Source: Bacteroidota bacterium | Lineage (GTDB): Bacteria; Bacteroidota; Bacteroidia; Flavobacteriales_E; Vicingaceae | Direction: 5' to 3' | NCBI GenBank assembly: GCA_016183805.1 | Contig: JACPDX010000036.1 | Coordinates: 3,549-44,976, forward strand | Length of the DNA stretch: 41,428 nt | In this document: positions 33,255-41,428 of the stretch, in pieces | Layout of the letters: every line of letters starts with the position of its first letter | Numbering within the stretch: position 1 is the stretch's first letter | Notes under the pieces: model-generated | What the model saw: only the letters and a program-made list of their open reading frames with translations | What the model was told of the DNA's origin: nothing | Databases searched by the model: none | Position numbers and translations under genes: made by a program

Positions 33255-35045
33255 ATGTCAACAGATGCTATCATAACCCTCATTGTTATTCTCGGAGCAG
33301 TTATTTTATTTGCTACCGAAATTATATCTATTGATTTGGTTGCCTTATTGATAATGGTTACTTTAATTTTATTTGGGGTAGTTACTCCACAAGAGGGTAT
33401 TGAAGGATTTAGCAACAAAGCAACGATAACTGTGGCATTTATGTTTGTACTCAGTGCAGCTTTGTTAAAAACAGGAGCTTTACAGTTTTTTACCCATCGA
33501 TTATCAAATCTTTTTCGAAACAATTTTAATTTAGGAATAGCATTAATGATGGCGTTGGTGGCTCTTATCTCAGCTTTTATCAATAACACCCCGGTTGTTG
33601 CAATATTTATTCCGGTGGTCATGCAAATTGCTCATACTTCCGGACAAAACCCTACCAAAATGTTAATTCCTTTATCGTTTGCTACTATATTTGGAGGGAC
33701 TTGCACGTTGATTGGAACTTCAACCAATATTCTGGTAAGTGGAATTGCCGAAAAAGAAGGATTGCAACCTTTCTCCATGTTTGACATGGCTCCGATGGGT
33801 TTGATATTTTTAGTGGTTGGTATTTTATACATGGTTTTTATTGGTATTAAATTACTTCCTGATAGAAAACAAGAAGATTTGAATACCAAATTTGGCATGA
33901 GAAATTACTTGTCGGAAATTGAACTCCTTGAAAATTCGGATGCCGTTGGTAAAACCATTATGGAATCAGCTTTGGTAAAGGATTTGGAAATGGATATTAT
34001 TGAGGTAAGAAGAGGAAAAGACACCTATAATTTACCTGCCGGTGATTTTGTTTTACTCGCCAACGATGTGTTGAAAGTACGGTGTAATGTTGATAAAATT
34101 AAACAACTAAAAGACAGAGCCAAAATAATGGTTGCTTCTTCCCTAAAAATAGGTGGAGAAGATATTAAAGGGCAACACACCACCTTGGTTGAAATGGTGA
34201 TTACCTCTAATTCTGAATTAGAAGATCAAACCTTGCGTGATGTCGATTTTAGGCGACGATTTAGAGCCGTTCCCTTAGCCATCCAGCATAGAGACGAAGT
34301 GGTTCACGAAAATTTGTATAACGTGAAATTAAAAGCCGGAGATGTTATTTTGGCAGAAGTAAAAAACCACTACATCAAGGAAATTAAGAAATTAGAAACT
34401 GAGCAGAACAATCCTTTTATTCTAATATCTGAAGACACCTTGTTAGACTTTGATAAAAGAAAGTTTTACATTGTTATTGCTGTAATGTTGTCGATTATTG
34501 GTTTGGCAACATTTGATCTGCTAGATATTATGGTCGGAACTATTGCTGGGGTAGTTTTATTGGTGCTGTTAAAATGTTTAACCATGAAAGAAACCTACGA
34601 GGCCATCAATTGGAAAATTGTTTTTTTATTGGTAGGAGCATTAAGTTTAGGTGTTGCCATGAAAAATACACAACTTGATATTCTTATCGCTAGCAGCATT
34701 GTAGATAAATTAGGGCAATGGGGACCGATAGCTATTATTTCAGGATTGTATTTGGTTACTTCTTTGCTTACCGAAATTATGTCGAACAATGCAACAGCTG
34801 CTTTGTTAGCACCAATTGCAATTGCCACTTCACATAACTTAGGCTTGAGTCCTATGCCTTTTTTAATGACAATTACTTTTGCAGCTTCGGCAAGTTTTAT
34901 GACACCTGTGGGATATCAAACCAATGCCATGGTTTATAGTGCAGGTAATTATAAATTTTTGGATTTTATTAAGGTAGGTACTGCTTTAAATATTTTGTTT
35001 TGGATTTTAGCAACGATATTTATTCCGATGTTATTCCCATTTTAA
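33255..35045 (+). CDS. SLC13/DASS-family permease with two TrkA-C domains (possible sulfate transporter)
   Basis: This 596-aa inner-membrane anion transporter has an N-terminal TM bundle with [17 protein letters not shown]. The central cytoplasmic region (about 215-385) holds two TrkA-C/RCK-C domains: the first contains [20 protein letters not shown] and the second [18 protein letters not shown]-like sequence ([20 protein letters not shown]). The C-terminal TM bundle has the second family signature [22 protein letters not shown]13 proteins with TrkA-C inserts commonly transport sulfate or related anions, often with Na+. Control by the adjacent Rrf2 regulator and the nearby bshA supports a sulfur role by inference. 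Its stop codon overlaps the stop of the convergent Wzi/RemB-like gene within the palindrome TTTAAA. Confidence 0.9.
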   Translation: MSTDAIITLIVILGAVILFATEIISIDLVALLIMVTLILFGVVTPQEGIEGFSNKATITVAFMFVLSAALLKTGALQFFTHRLSNLFRNNFNLGIALMMALVALISAFINNTPVVAIFIPVVMQIAHTSGQNPTKMLIPLSFATIFGGTCTLIGTSTNILVSGIAEKEGLQPFSMFDMAPMGLIFLVVGILYMVFIGIKLLPDRKQEDLNTKFGMRNYLSEIELLENSDAVGKTIMESALVKDLEMDIIEVRRGKDTYNLPAGDFVLLANDVLKVRCNVDKIKQLKDRAKIMVASSLKIGGEDIKGQHTTLVEMVITSNSELEDQTLRDVDFRRRFRAVPLAIQHRDEVVHENLYNVKLKAGDVILAEVKNHYIKEIKKLETEQNNPFILISEDTLLDFDKRKFYIVIAVMLSIIGLATFDLLDIMVGTIAGVVLLVLLKCLTMKETYEAINWKIVFLLVGALSLGVAMKNTQLDILIASSIVDKLGQWGPIAIISGLYLVTSLLTEIMSNNATAALLAPIAIATSHNLGLSPMPFLMTITFAASASFMTPVGYQTNAMVYSAGNYKFLDFIKVGTALNILFWILATIFIPMLFPF

Positions 35046-36640
35046 ATATCGAAATACTGGTTAATCAGAGCCGTTTTAATACCAAAACTAAACCAGTTGG
35101 TGGATTCATTTACAAAATCGTTTTTATACCTTCTATTATTTACTCCAAGTTGAATAATGGTTTGCATTTTTGGATTCAACACGAACGAAACTTTAAATGA
35201 ATTGTTCATGATAGTGGTATTGATTCCTCCACCTGTTATGTACCCATAATCTTTCTCCCGATTATTATAAGGTTGATAAATGTTTTGCCCTAAACTAAAC
35301 TGATTACTATCCAAACCAACTTTTGCGTAAGTACTTTGTGCTTCAAAAATCCATCTTTTTTTGTGGTAAGAAATTCCACCAATAACTTCTTTAAAATTTG
35401 CACCTAACGGATGAGCTAATGGTGAATTGTAATGTCCGTAATTTTGAAGTGTATTTAACGAACTAGGGTTTTCGAAATAACTGTAAGTAAAAGGTCGAAC
35501 GGTATTGTATTCTAGTTGAATTTTTAAACCATTAATACCAAAAACATTATAAGATTTTAAACCTATTTGATAACCATACTTATTTGCCCACCAACCATTG
35601 TTTGCTTTAATTTCTGCAAGTAGAAACTCGTCTAACAGAACTTGCCCGTACAGAATATTTTTCTTCTTTATTTTTATTTTTAAACTTCCGCCCATTAAAG
35701 CATTGTCTGCCGATCCTTGATAGTATTCTACCGGGCGTAAGAAAATGATTGGGTTTAGATAACTTAATTCATAACCCCTATAATAATTTCCTTCTTGAGC
35801 TTGAAAGACAATACTTTCAAAAAAACCAATGTTTAGCCATTTTGTAGCATTGTAACTCAAGTAATGGATAGTAGAAAATTTTTGATGAAAATCACTATAA
35901 TCTCCATTTCCAAAACGGATGTCTTGAAAATTGGTGTACAACGCCATGTATTTTATTTTCCAAAAAGTGGCAGTTGCTTTAAAGTATGGATAGCTGTTGG
36001 CATAATCCGACAAAAACAAAGAACGGTAACCATCGCCTATAAAGTTTTTTCCTACACCTGCTTGAAAAGTAAATACATCATCGGCTGTAAAGGTTAAATT
36101 TCCTTGATAATATAAGGCTTGTTGATTGTCGGTGTAGCCATAACCTTGACCAGCATTTTGTGCTTTTAACAAATAATCAATGTGTAACGGATATTGTGAA
36201 TTGTCGGCTAAAAAATCAAACTCTCCACTCCATTTTTTCTTAAAACTCGATTTTATACTTAATCCAAATGCGATTTCTGATAGCGTTACAGTTCTATTTG
36301 ATAATTTTTCTGCCCCAATACCCGCATTTATAATGGGATTGATGTAAAGGCTAAATTTTTCTTTTTTTGATGAAATTAAATTTTTATTCAAAATTAAATT
36401 CATCAATGTAGAATTGGTGTTGATGTTGTTCTGATCAAGAACAGTATCTATAAAAAACACTCGATTTACTTCATTTAAAGCATAAGGTTTTATTCCAGCA
36501 TGGAAATTACTTGAGGTATCCAAACTAAAAATATAGAGTTGTTCGAAAGTTCGATGGTTGGTTACATTGAAATTTTGAGCATTACTTACCATATAAAAAG
36601 CAAGTAAACAAAGGATTGATATGGATTTTAGTGCTTTAAT
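35042..36640 (-). CDS. RemB/Wzi-like outer-membrane beta-barrel protein, copy 2 (signal peptide upstream of first ATG)
   Basis: From the first ATG (36592) the protein is 516 aa and begins MVSNAQNF, leaving only the end of a signal peptide. The same frame extends upstream through [15 protein letters not shown], a complete hydrophobic signal peptide, with ATT at 36640 as the only plausible initiator in the overlap with the upstream gene. Barrel motifs include [36 protein letters not shown] and a C-terminal aromatic strand. Both the sequence and the length match the paralogue at 37.7-39.3 kb and the family containing gliding protein RemB and capsule protein Wzi. It may bind or secrete a surface polysaccharide. 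An ATT start or a mutated ATG are both possible. Confidence 0.78.
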   Translation of the reverse strand: MKALKSISILCLLAFYMVSNAQNFNVTNHRTFEQLYIFSLDTSSNFHAGIKPYALNEVNRVFFIDTVLDQNNINTNSTLMNLILNKNLISSKKEKFSLYINPIINAGIGAEKLSNRTVTLSEIAFGLSIKSSFKKKWSGEFDFLADNSQYPLHIDYLLKAQNAGQGYGYTDNQQALYYQGNLTFTADDVFTFQAGVGKNFIGDGYRSLFLSDYANSYPYFKATATFWKIKYMALYTNFQDIRFGNGDYSDFHQKFSTIHYLSYNATKWLNIGFFESIVFQAQEGNYYRGYELSYLNPIIFLRPVEYYQGSADNALMGGSLKIKIKKKNILYGQVLLDEFLLAEIKANNGWWANKYGYQIGLKSYNVFGINGLKIQLEYNTVRPFTYSYFENPSSLNTLQNYGHYNSPLAHPLGANFKEVIGGISYHKKRWIFEAQSTYAKVGLDSNQFSLGQNIYQPYNNREKDYGYITGGGINTTIMNNSFKVSFVLNPKMQTIIQLGVNNRRYKNDFVNESTNWFSFGIKTALINQYFDI

Positions 36641-37689
36641 CTTTTTTTCTTTTTTAAAGTGATAAAAAATGGAATTTGAATTAATAGAACAACTCCTGCC
36701 ATAATAACCACAAAAGCATAACTTGGGTTGAAATGTCTGGCGTAAACTGATGCAGCAACCACCAATAAACTAAAGATATAAATGATGATAACCGTTTGCC
36801 AATGTGATAATCCCAAATCAATTAAACGATGGTGTAAGTGGTTTCTGTCGGCTGTAAATGGCGATACTCCGCTTAATATCCGTAAAGTAAAAACCCGAAT
36901 GGTATCAATTAATGGATATACCAAAACCGACATTGCAAAAATTGGTTTAGAGATGCCTTTAATGATATAAGGTAAGGTTTTTTGAGCATCAAATTCAATC
37001 AACTCGATGGCTAAAGCAGCAAAGATAAAACCAATGGTTAAGGAACCCGAATCACCCATAAAAATTTTAGCCGGACTAAAATTAAAACGCAAAAAGCCAA
37101 ACAACCCTCCAGCTAAAGCAAACGATAATACTGCATAAACAAAATCTCCAGCAAAATAAAACCAAGCACCAAATAATGAAGCAGAAATTAGTCCAACGCC
37201 AGCAGCTAACCCATCTACTCCATCAATTAAATTAAAGGCATTTATAATTACAATGTAAGTAAAAACAGAAAGTAGAATTCCAGCCCAATCAGGAATTTCT
37301 CGAATACCAAACAAACCATGAAGGCTGGTCAACCGGACATCTGCCATCAACACCATAATAAAAGCTACGACCAAATGAGCGGCTAATTTTTTTGTTGGAG
37401 CAGTTCCAATAATATCATCTTTCATGCCTACAAAAAACATGATAAGTAAACAAGGTACAATGTATTTAATTATTCCCATTTCGTTGGTTGGAAACCACAA
37501 TAAAAAAGAAAAAAGTGTACCTGCAAAAATCATCATACCGCCCATTAACGGAACTACTCTTTTGTGAATTTTTCGGTCTTCGCTAGGCTCGTCAAACAAA
37601 CGTTTTTTTATAGCAACCGTAATAAATGAGGGTGTTGATAATAGCACGATGATAAATGAGGTAATAAATGGTAAGACTAACGTGTCCAT
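36628..37689 (-). CDS. MraY/WecA-family undecaprenyl-phosphate sugar-1-phosphate transferase
   Basis: This 353-aa polytopic protein (about 10-11 TM helices) transfers a sugar-1-phosphate, typically GlcNAc, from UDP-sugar to undecaprenyl phosphate at the inner membrane, starting O-antigen, capsule or teichoic-type polymers. Motifs are DRKIHKRVVPLMGG, the Asp motif MKDDIIGTAPTKKLAAH, NAFNLIDGVDGLAAGVG, FMGDSGSLTIGF and the His motif ADRNHLHHRL of WecA/TagO-type enzymes. MraY itself is normally in the peptidoglycan cluster, so the WecA branch is more likely. It lies between two RemB/Wzi-like paralogues: 11 bases after one and overlapping the other. The context points to surface polysaccharide assembly. 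Confidence 0.93.
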   Translation of the reverse strand: MDTLVLPFITSFIIVLLSTPSFITVAIKKRLFDEPSEDRKIHKRVVPLMGGMMIFAGTLFSFLLWFPTNEMGIIKYIVPCLLIMFFVGMKDDIIGTAPTKKLAAHLVVAFIMVLMADVRLTSLHGLFGIREIPDWAGILLSVFTYIVIINAFNLIDGVDGLAAGVGLISASLFGAWFYFAGDFVYAVLSFALAGGLFGFLRFNFSPAKIFMGDSGSLTIGFIFAALAIELIEFDAQKTLPYIIKGISKPIFAMSVLVYPLIDTIRVFTLRILSGVSPFTADRNHLHHRLIDLGLSHWQTVIIIYIFSLLVVAASVYARHFNPSYAFVVIMAGVVLLIQIPFFITLKKKKRLKH

Positions 37690-37700
37690 GTTTTTTTAGA

Positions 37701-39311
37701 TTAAAAATCAGTATATAAATTTCTTAAATTGGTTTGAATTGATAAATAAACATAGTCAGTTTTATCAATGAAATTATTAGTTTCATAAGTTCTATGGTTT
37801 ACTCCAACCAAAAACGATAAATTATTTTTCGGGTTAATTAAAAATCCTAAGTGGGCTTGTAAAATGGTAAGTTGGGTACTGTTGTCTTCTATAATAATTT
37901 GCCAAGATGTATTTTTAAAAAACAATTCAAGGTCTTTTTCTGAAAGAAAAATACTGTTACCAATAGTAGTATAATTAGCTACATTTACTTTTACTTGGGC
38001 AAATAAGCGTTTGTATTTATAATTAATAATTCCTATTATTTCATTAAAATTTGCACCCAACGGATGAGCTAATGGTTGGTTGTAATGTGAATAATTTTGT
38101 AAATAACCAAACGAAGAATAGGTAAAAGGTTCAACATGATTGTACTCAGCTTGTAAGGTTAAAATTTTTAGTCCGTAAAAAGTAAACCCAGCTTGATAAC
38201 CGTATTTTGAAGCTCCATCGTACATCAATTGGTTATACAGTACTGTTTTAAAAGGAAGTTTTATTTTAGTGTTAACTCCAACAATAGAATGGTTCAAATT
38301 ATTAAAACCAGTAGTTAAAGTATTAACAAATGGTACAGGATTAAGTTGTAATAAATTAAAAGGTAACGTTCCTGTAGAATCTTCTGTTTGCCACACGGTT
38401 GATTCAAACACACCAATGTTTAACCATTTAGTTGTTAACCAGTTTAAATAGTGTAGCGACATACTTTTTCGTTTAAAAAGTGGCTCTGGAACAGAACCAT
38501 CTTCTCTTCGTTCCAAATTGGTTAAATCCGCATGTAATTTAGTGTATTGCAATTTATCTTTGGCAAACAAAACGGTCGCTTTTAAGTAAGGATAATTGGT
38601 CGATAAATCGGATAGCAATAACGAACGGTAGCCATCGCCAATAAAATGTTTGTCGTTACCCAACTGAAAGTTAAAATGTTTTGATGGTGAATAAGAAATA
38701 TACCCTGAAGAATACGCATAATCAAATCCTGTTTTTTTAAATTGTTTCACTCGTCCCTGACCCGGCATAACTCCGGTAGAGCCTACAAATTCATCAAGAT
38801 AATTGGGTAAAAACGATTGGCTCTCATAAAATGCAGTTTGAAAAGAGAATTTTTTTCCGATATTTCCTTTGATTAAAGCCCCCCTTGTATTGGTAAAAAT
38901 TTGTTGTTTTATAAAGGTTTCATCTTGGTTGTCTTCTCCAAATTCCAAATTTATTGTAGGATCGACGGTAAGATAAAAATTACCGGTATCAACCACCAAA
39001 AAATTTTGATAAAACAATGATTGATTTAACCAACCAAAGAATTTTTTTGGCTTTTTTTCTTCTTTTGAAACATACGTTAAATAGTATTCTTTTTCTGATT
39101 CTGACAACCAACTTAACCCATCTGTAGCTCTAATTTGCGATTGAATAATGGGTTGAAAAGAGGTATGTGTAGAAGCATTAAATTCGTTAAATGCTTTGTT
39201 GTTGATTAAATTAAATTCACGAGTTAATGGTAGATTTTGTTGTTGAGAAAAACCACAAAAAGAAGCCAACAAAAAGCCAATGGATGTAATATATTTATGA
39301 AGAGTATTCAA
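37701..39311 (-). CDS. RemB/Wzi-like outer-membrane beta-barrel protein, copy 1
   Basis: This 536-aa protein has a clear signal peptide (1-23, GFSQQ). It has the family blocks [31 protein letters not shown]-like (YNHVEPFTYSSFGYLQNYSH), [16 protein letters not shown], and a final RNLYTDF. The nearest families are Flavobacterium gliding protein RemB and the capsule-assembly protein Wzi, both outer-membrane beta-barrels. The paralogue at 35.0-36.6 kb shares these blocks in the same order. It lies between the DUF255 gene (24 bases) and the WecA-like gene (11 bases). It probably acts in surface polysaccharide binding or adhesin-based motility, but which one is not decided by sequence. Confidence 0.82.
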   Translation of the reverse strand: MNTLHKYITSIGFLLASFCGFSQQQNLPLTREFNLINNKAFNEFNASTHTSFQPIIQSQIRATDGLSWLSESEKEYYLTYVSKEEKKPKKFFGWLNQSLFYQNFLVVDTGNFYLTVDPTINLEFGEDNQDETFIKQQIFTNTRGALIKGNIGKKFSFQTAFYESQSFLPNYLDEFVGSTGVMPGQGRVKQFKKTGFDYAYSSGYISYSPSKHFNFQLGNDKHFIGDGYRSLLLSDLSTNYPYLKATVLFAKDKLQYTKLHADLTNLERREDGSVPEPLFKRKSMSLHYLNWLTTKWLNIGVFESTVWQTEDSTGTLPFNLLQLNPVPFVNTLTTGFNNLNHSIVGVNTKIKLPFKTVLYNQLMYDGASKYGYQAGFTFYGLKILTLQAEYNHVEPFTYSSFGYLQNYSHYNQPLAHPLGANFNEIIGIINYKYKRLFAQVKVNVANYTTIGNSIFLSEKDLELFFKNTSWQIIIEDNSTQLTILQAHLGFLINPKNNLSFLVGVNHRTYETNNFIDKTDYVYLSIQTNLRNLYTDF

Positions 39312-39335
39312 TTATCTAATTAGCAAATTATCACA

Positions 39336-41363
39336 TTATTTTATTTGTTTTAAAGCTTCACCAACAGTTTCAACCGGTTTTTGGCATGTTTTGTTATAAC
39401 ATACGTATATCATTGTTTTTCTGTTGGTTTGTTTTTCGTGCAGTAAAGGTAAATTACTTTTTTTAATACTACCAATAATTATTTTATTTGGTAGATATGT
39501 TTGATAAAATTCATTTCTTTTTTCATGTGCATCGCCCCCTGTTATGACAATTTCGTAAAGTGGTTTTATTTGATTGAGTAACAAACTTGCCCAATTCGAA
39601 TATCCTGAAACATATTTTGGTATTTGTGCTTCAATGTTTTTAAGCATTTGGGTTGCTTTTTTTGTATAATCATCTTTTTCAAAATACAAGCCTAAAAGAA
39701 ACAATCCTTTTGCTATACTTGAGTTAGATGCAGGAATAACATTATCTGACAATTCCATTTTTCGAGCAATTAATCCTTTAGCTTCATCAGATGTAAAAAA
39801 GAAAAAACCAGTTTTTTCATCATAAAAATGAACAATGGTATAATCCATTAATTGTTTGGCAAACTCCAACCATTTTTCGTCGAAAGTAGCTTCGTATAAG
39901 GCAATAAAAGCTTCGATGGTAAAACAATAGTCTTCTAAATAACCATCTAAATTACTTGTGCCGTTTTTATAATTGTGGTTTAAACCACCATCTTTTCGTA
40001 GTTGAATTTCGGTTATAAAAGTGGCGTTTTTTATGGCAGAAGTTAAAAATTCTTTTTCGCCAAAAGTGTTGTAAGCATCAACGTATCCTTTTAACATCAA
40101 GGCATTCCATGAGGTTAGTGTTTTATCATCCAATCCTGGACGAATTTTTTTGCTTCTTGCTTCAAGCAATATTTTATTGATGTTTTCGATTTTTTGTTCG
40201 AGTTCTTTTGGTGTTAAATGGAAGTTTTTAGCAATAATTTCATCGTCGTCTTTTCTTAATAAAATGTAATTTTCTTCCCATTCGCCATGTTTATTGATGT
40301 TGTAATAGTCTTCGATTAAAGGATAATCAGCAGCCAAAAGAGTTTGCAATTCGTTTTTTGTCCAAACATAAAACTTACCTTCTTCACCTTCGCTATCGGC
40401 ATCTAAAGCCGAATAGAAAGCACCATTTTCGGTAGTCATTTCTCGTTCAATAAATTCCAGTGTTTGATACACAACATGTTTATACAACTTATTTTTAGTA
40501 AGTTGATATGCTTTTGAATACAACAACACCAGTTGAGCATTGTCGTACAGCATTTTTTCAAAATGTGGAACTTTCCAATAACTATCAGTCGAATATCGAG
40601 CAAATCCACCTCCAATTTGATCGTAAATTCCGCCAAAAGCCATTTTGGTTAAGGTTAAATCAACAAACTGTAAAATGGTTTTGTCATTGGTGTGATAATA
40701 ATAATCCAACAAAAACTCATAATTGTTGGGCAATGGAAATTTTGGTGCTCGATTGGCTCCTCCTTCAGTATAATCAAATTGTGTTTTAAATCGTTGAACA
40801 GCGACTTCTAAAACATCCATAGTAAATGGGTTATGGTGTGTTATTTTTGGCAACAATTCACTTTCTTTTATTCCTTTGGTTAATTCATCGGCATATTCGA
40901 TTACTTTTTGAGGATTGGCTTCATATTCTCCGGCAATAGCTTGTAAAATATGTTTCCATTGATTGGTTTGAAAATAAGTTCCACCATAAAAAGGTTTTCC
41001 ATTGGGTAAAGCAAAACAGTTGAGCGGCCAACCACCCTGCCCGTTCATAAGCTGAACAGCATTCATGTATATTTGGTCAATATCTGGTCGTTCTTCCCTA
41101 TCAACTTTTATACAAATAAAATGTTGGTTCATTATTTTGGCCACTTCCTCATTTTCAAACGATTCGTGTTCCATTACGTGGCACCAGTGACAAGCAGAAT
41201 AACCAATGCTAATCAATAATAATTTATCTTCTTTTTTAGCTTTTTCAAGTGTTTCACTGTTCCAAGCATACCAATTTACAGGGTTGTGAGCATGTTGAAG
41301 CAGATACGGACTCGTTTCGTTAATTAAAGCGTTAGTATATTGATGTGAAGTATCGTTTTGCAT
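39336..41363 (-). CDS. DUF255 thioredoxin-fold / YyaL (SSP411) family protein
   Basis: This 675-aa cytoplasmic protein begins with the conserved [20 protein letters not shown] thioredoxin-like CHWC (C58-x2-C61) sits in [20 protein letters not shown], followed by [10 protein letters not shown] and GQGGWPLN, all diagnostic of DUF255. The rest (about 190-620) is an (alpha/alpha)6-barrel like N-acylglucosamine 2-epimerases ([44 protein letters not shown]). The family is widespread but has no firmly known function. It is the first visible gene of a four-gene minus-strand operon with the RemB/Wzi-like genes. The 65 bases upstream show no clear promoter before the window ends. Confidence 0.94.
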   Translation of the reverse strand: MQNDTSHQYTNALINETSPYLLQHAHNPVNWYAWNSETLEKAKKEDKLLLISIGYSACHWCHVMEHESFENEEVAKIMNQHFICIKVDREERPDIDQIYMNAVQLMNGQGGWPLNCFALPNGKPFYGGTYFQTNQWKHILQAIAGEYEANPQKVIEYADELTKGIKESELLPKITHHNPFTMDVLEVAVQRFKTQFDYTEGGANRAPKFPLPNNYEFLLDYYYHTNDKTILQFVDLTLTKMAFGGIYDQIGGGFARYSTDSYWKVPHFEKMLYDNAQLVLLYSKAYQLTKNKLYKHVVYQTLEFIEREMTTENGAFYSALDADSEGEEGKFYVWTKNELQTLLAADYPLIEDYYNINKHGEWEENYILLRKDDDEIIAKNFHLTPKELEQKIENINKILLEARSKKIRPGLDDKTLTSWNALMLKGYVDAYNTFGEKEFLTSAIKNATFITEIQLRKDGGLNHNYKNGTSNLDGYLEDYCFTIEAFIALYEATFDEKWLEFAKQLMDYTIVHFYDEKTGFFFFTSDEAKGLIARKMELSDNVIPASNSSIAKGLFLLGLYFEKDDYTKKATQMLKNIEAQIPKYVSGYSNWASLLLNQIKPLYEIVITGGDAHEKRNEFYQTYLPNKIIIGSIKKSNLPLLHEKQTNRKTMIYVCYNKTCQKPVETVGEALKQIK

Positions 41364-41428
41364 AAATTGTTTTTTGAAGTAGAGAAAGTATTATAAATTC
41401 GATGTAAATTTTAATTGAGTCAAGTATT

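Overview
The window is low-GC DNA from a member of the Bacteroidota, most likely a Flavobacteriales relative. The evidence is a type IX secretion (T9SS) C-terminal sorting domain, TonB receptor and DUF5689 lipoprotein genes, the bacillithiol gene bshA, RemB/Wzi-like outer-membrane proteins, promoter elements of the Bacteroidota type (TAnnTTTG) and the general lack of Shine-Dalgarno sequences. No rRNA, tRNA, CRISPR array or intact transposase was seen. No gene-free stretch exceeds about 235 bases.

Layout. (1) 1-7.4 kb: a divergent locus with a secreted endonuclease/exonuclease/phosphatase (cut by the window edge), a TonB receptor, two tandem DUF5689 lipoproteins and a T9SS-sorted OB-fold protein. 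It looks like an extracellular nucleic-acid or phosphoester scavenging system and ends in a clear terminator. (2) 7.4-10.3 kb: acetyl-CoA synthetase and a polyprenol-phosphate mannosyltransferase-like GT2. (3) 10.3-17.7 kb, minus strand: a TetR-controlled tripartite RND efflux operon (tetR, tolC, adaptor, pump, TPR protein). Its tolC carries an internal deletion plus frameshift, and a 34-bp perfect palindrome forms the likely operator. (4) 17.7-21.2 kb: an accessory cassette encoding an LRR-AAA ATPase and an HNH nuclease. This has the ATPase plus HNH architecture of Septu (PtuA/PtuB), but with an N-terminal leucine-rich-repeat array and an unassigned alpha/beta domain. It has its own promoter and a hairpin leader, and is followed by two inverted, covarying 50-nt hairpin repeats. 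(5) 21.2-27.5 kb: a nitronate-monooxygenase-like protein with many cysteines, a peptide-binding lipoprotein and an MMPL-type RND exporter. (6) 27.5-30.7 kb: rmlA, an epimerase pseudogene broken by an internal deletion, a polyprenyl diphosphate synthase and a small conserved protein. (7) 30.7-35.0 kb: bshA with a HEAT-like gene, a small membrane protein, an Rrf2 regulator and an SLC13/TrkA-C permease with a likely Rrf2 operator. (8) 35.0-41.4 kb, minus strand: a four-gene operon of a DUF255/YyaL thioredoxin-fold protein, a RemB/Wzi-like protein, a WecA/MraY-family transferase and a second RemB/Wzi-like protein whose signal peptide lies upstream of its first ATG.

The strongest candidate for an undescribed system is the LRR-AAA/HNH pair at 17.85-20.98 kb. 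A second theme is that three genes (tolC, the epimerase and the first DUF5689 gene) each lack roughly 70-100 internal bases relative to a paralogue or the family pattern. That could be real decay or an assembly artefact.
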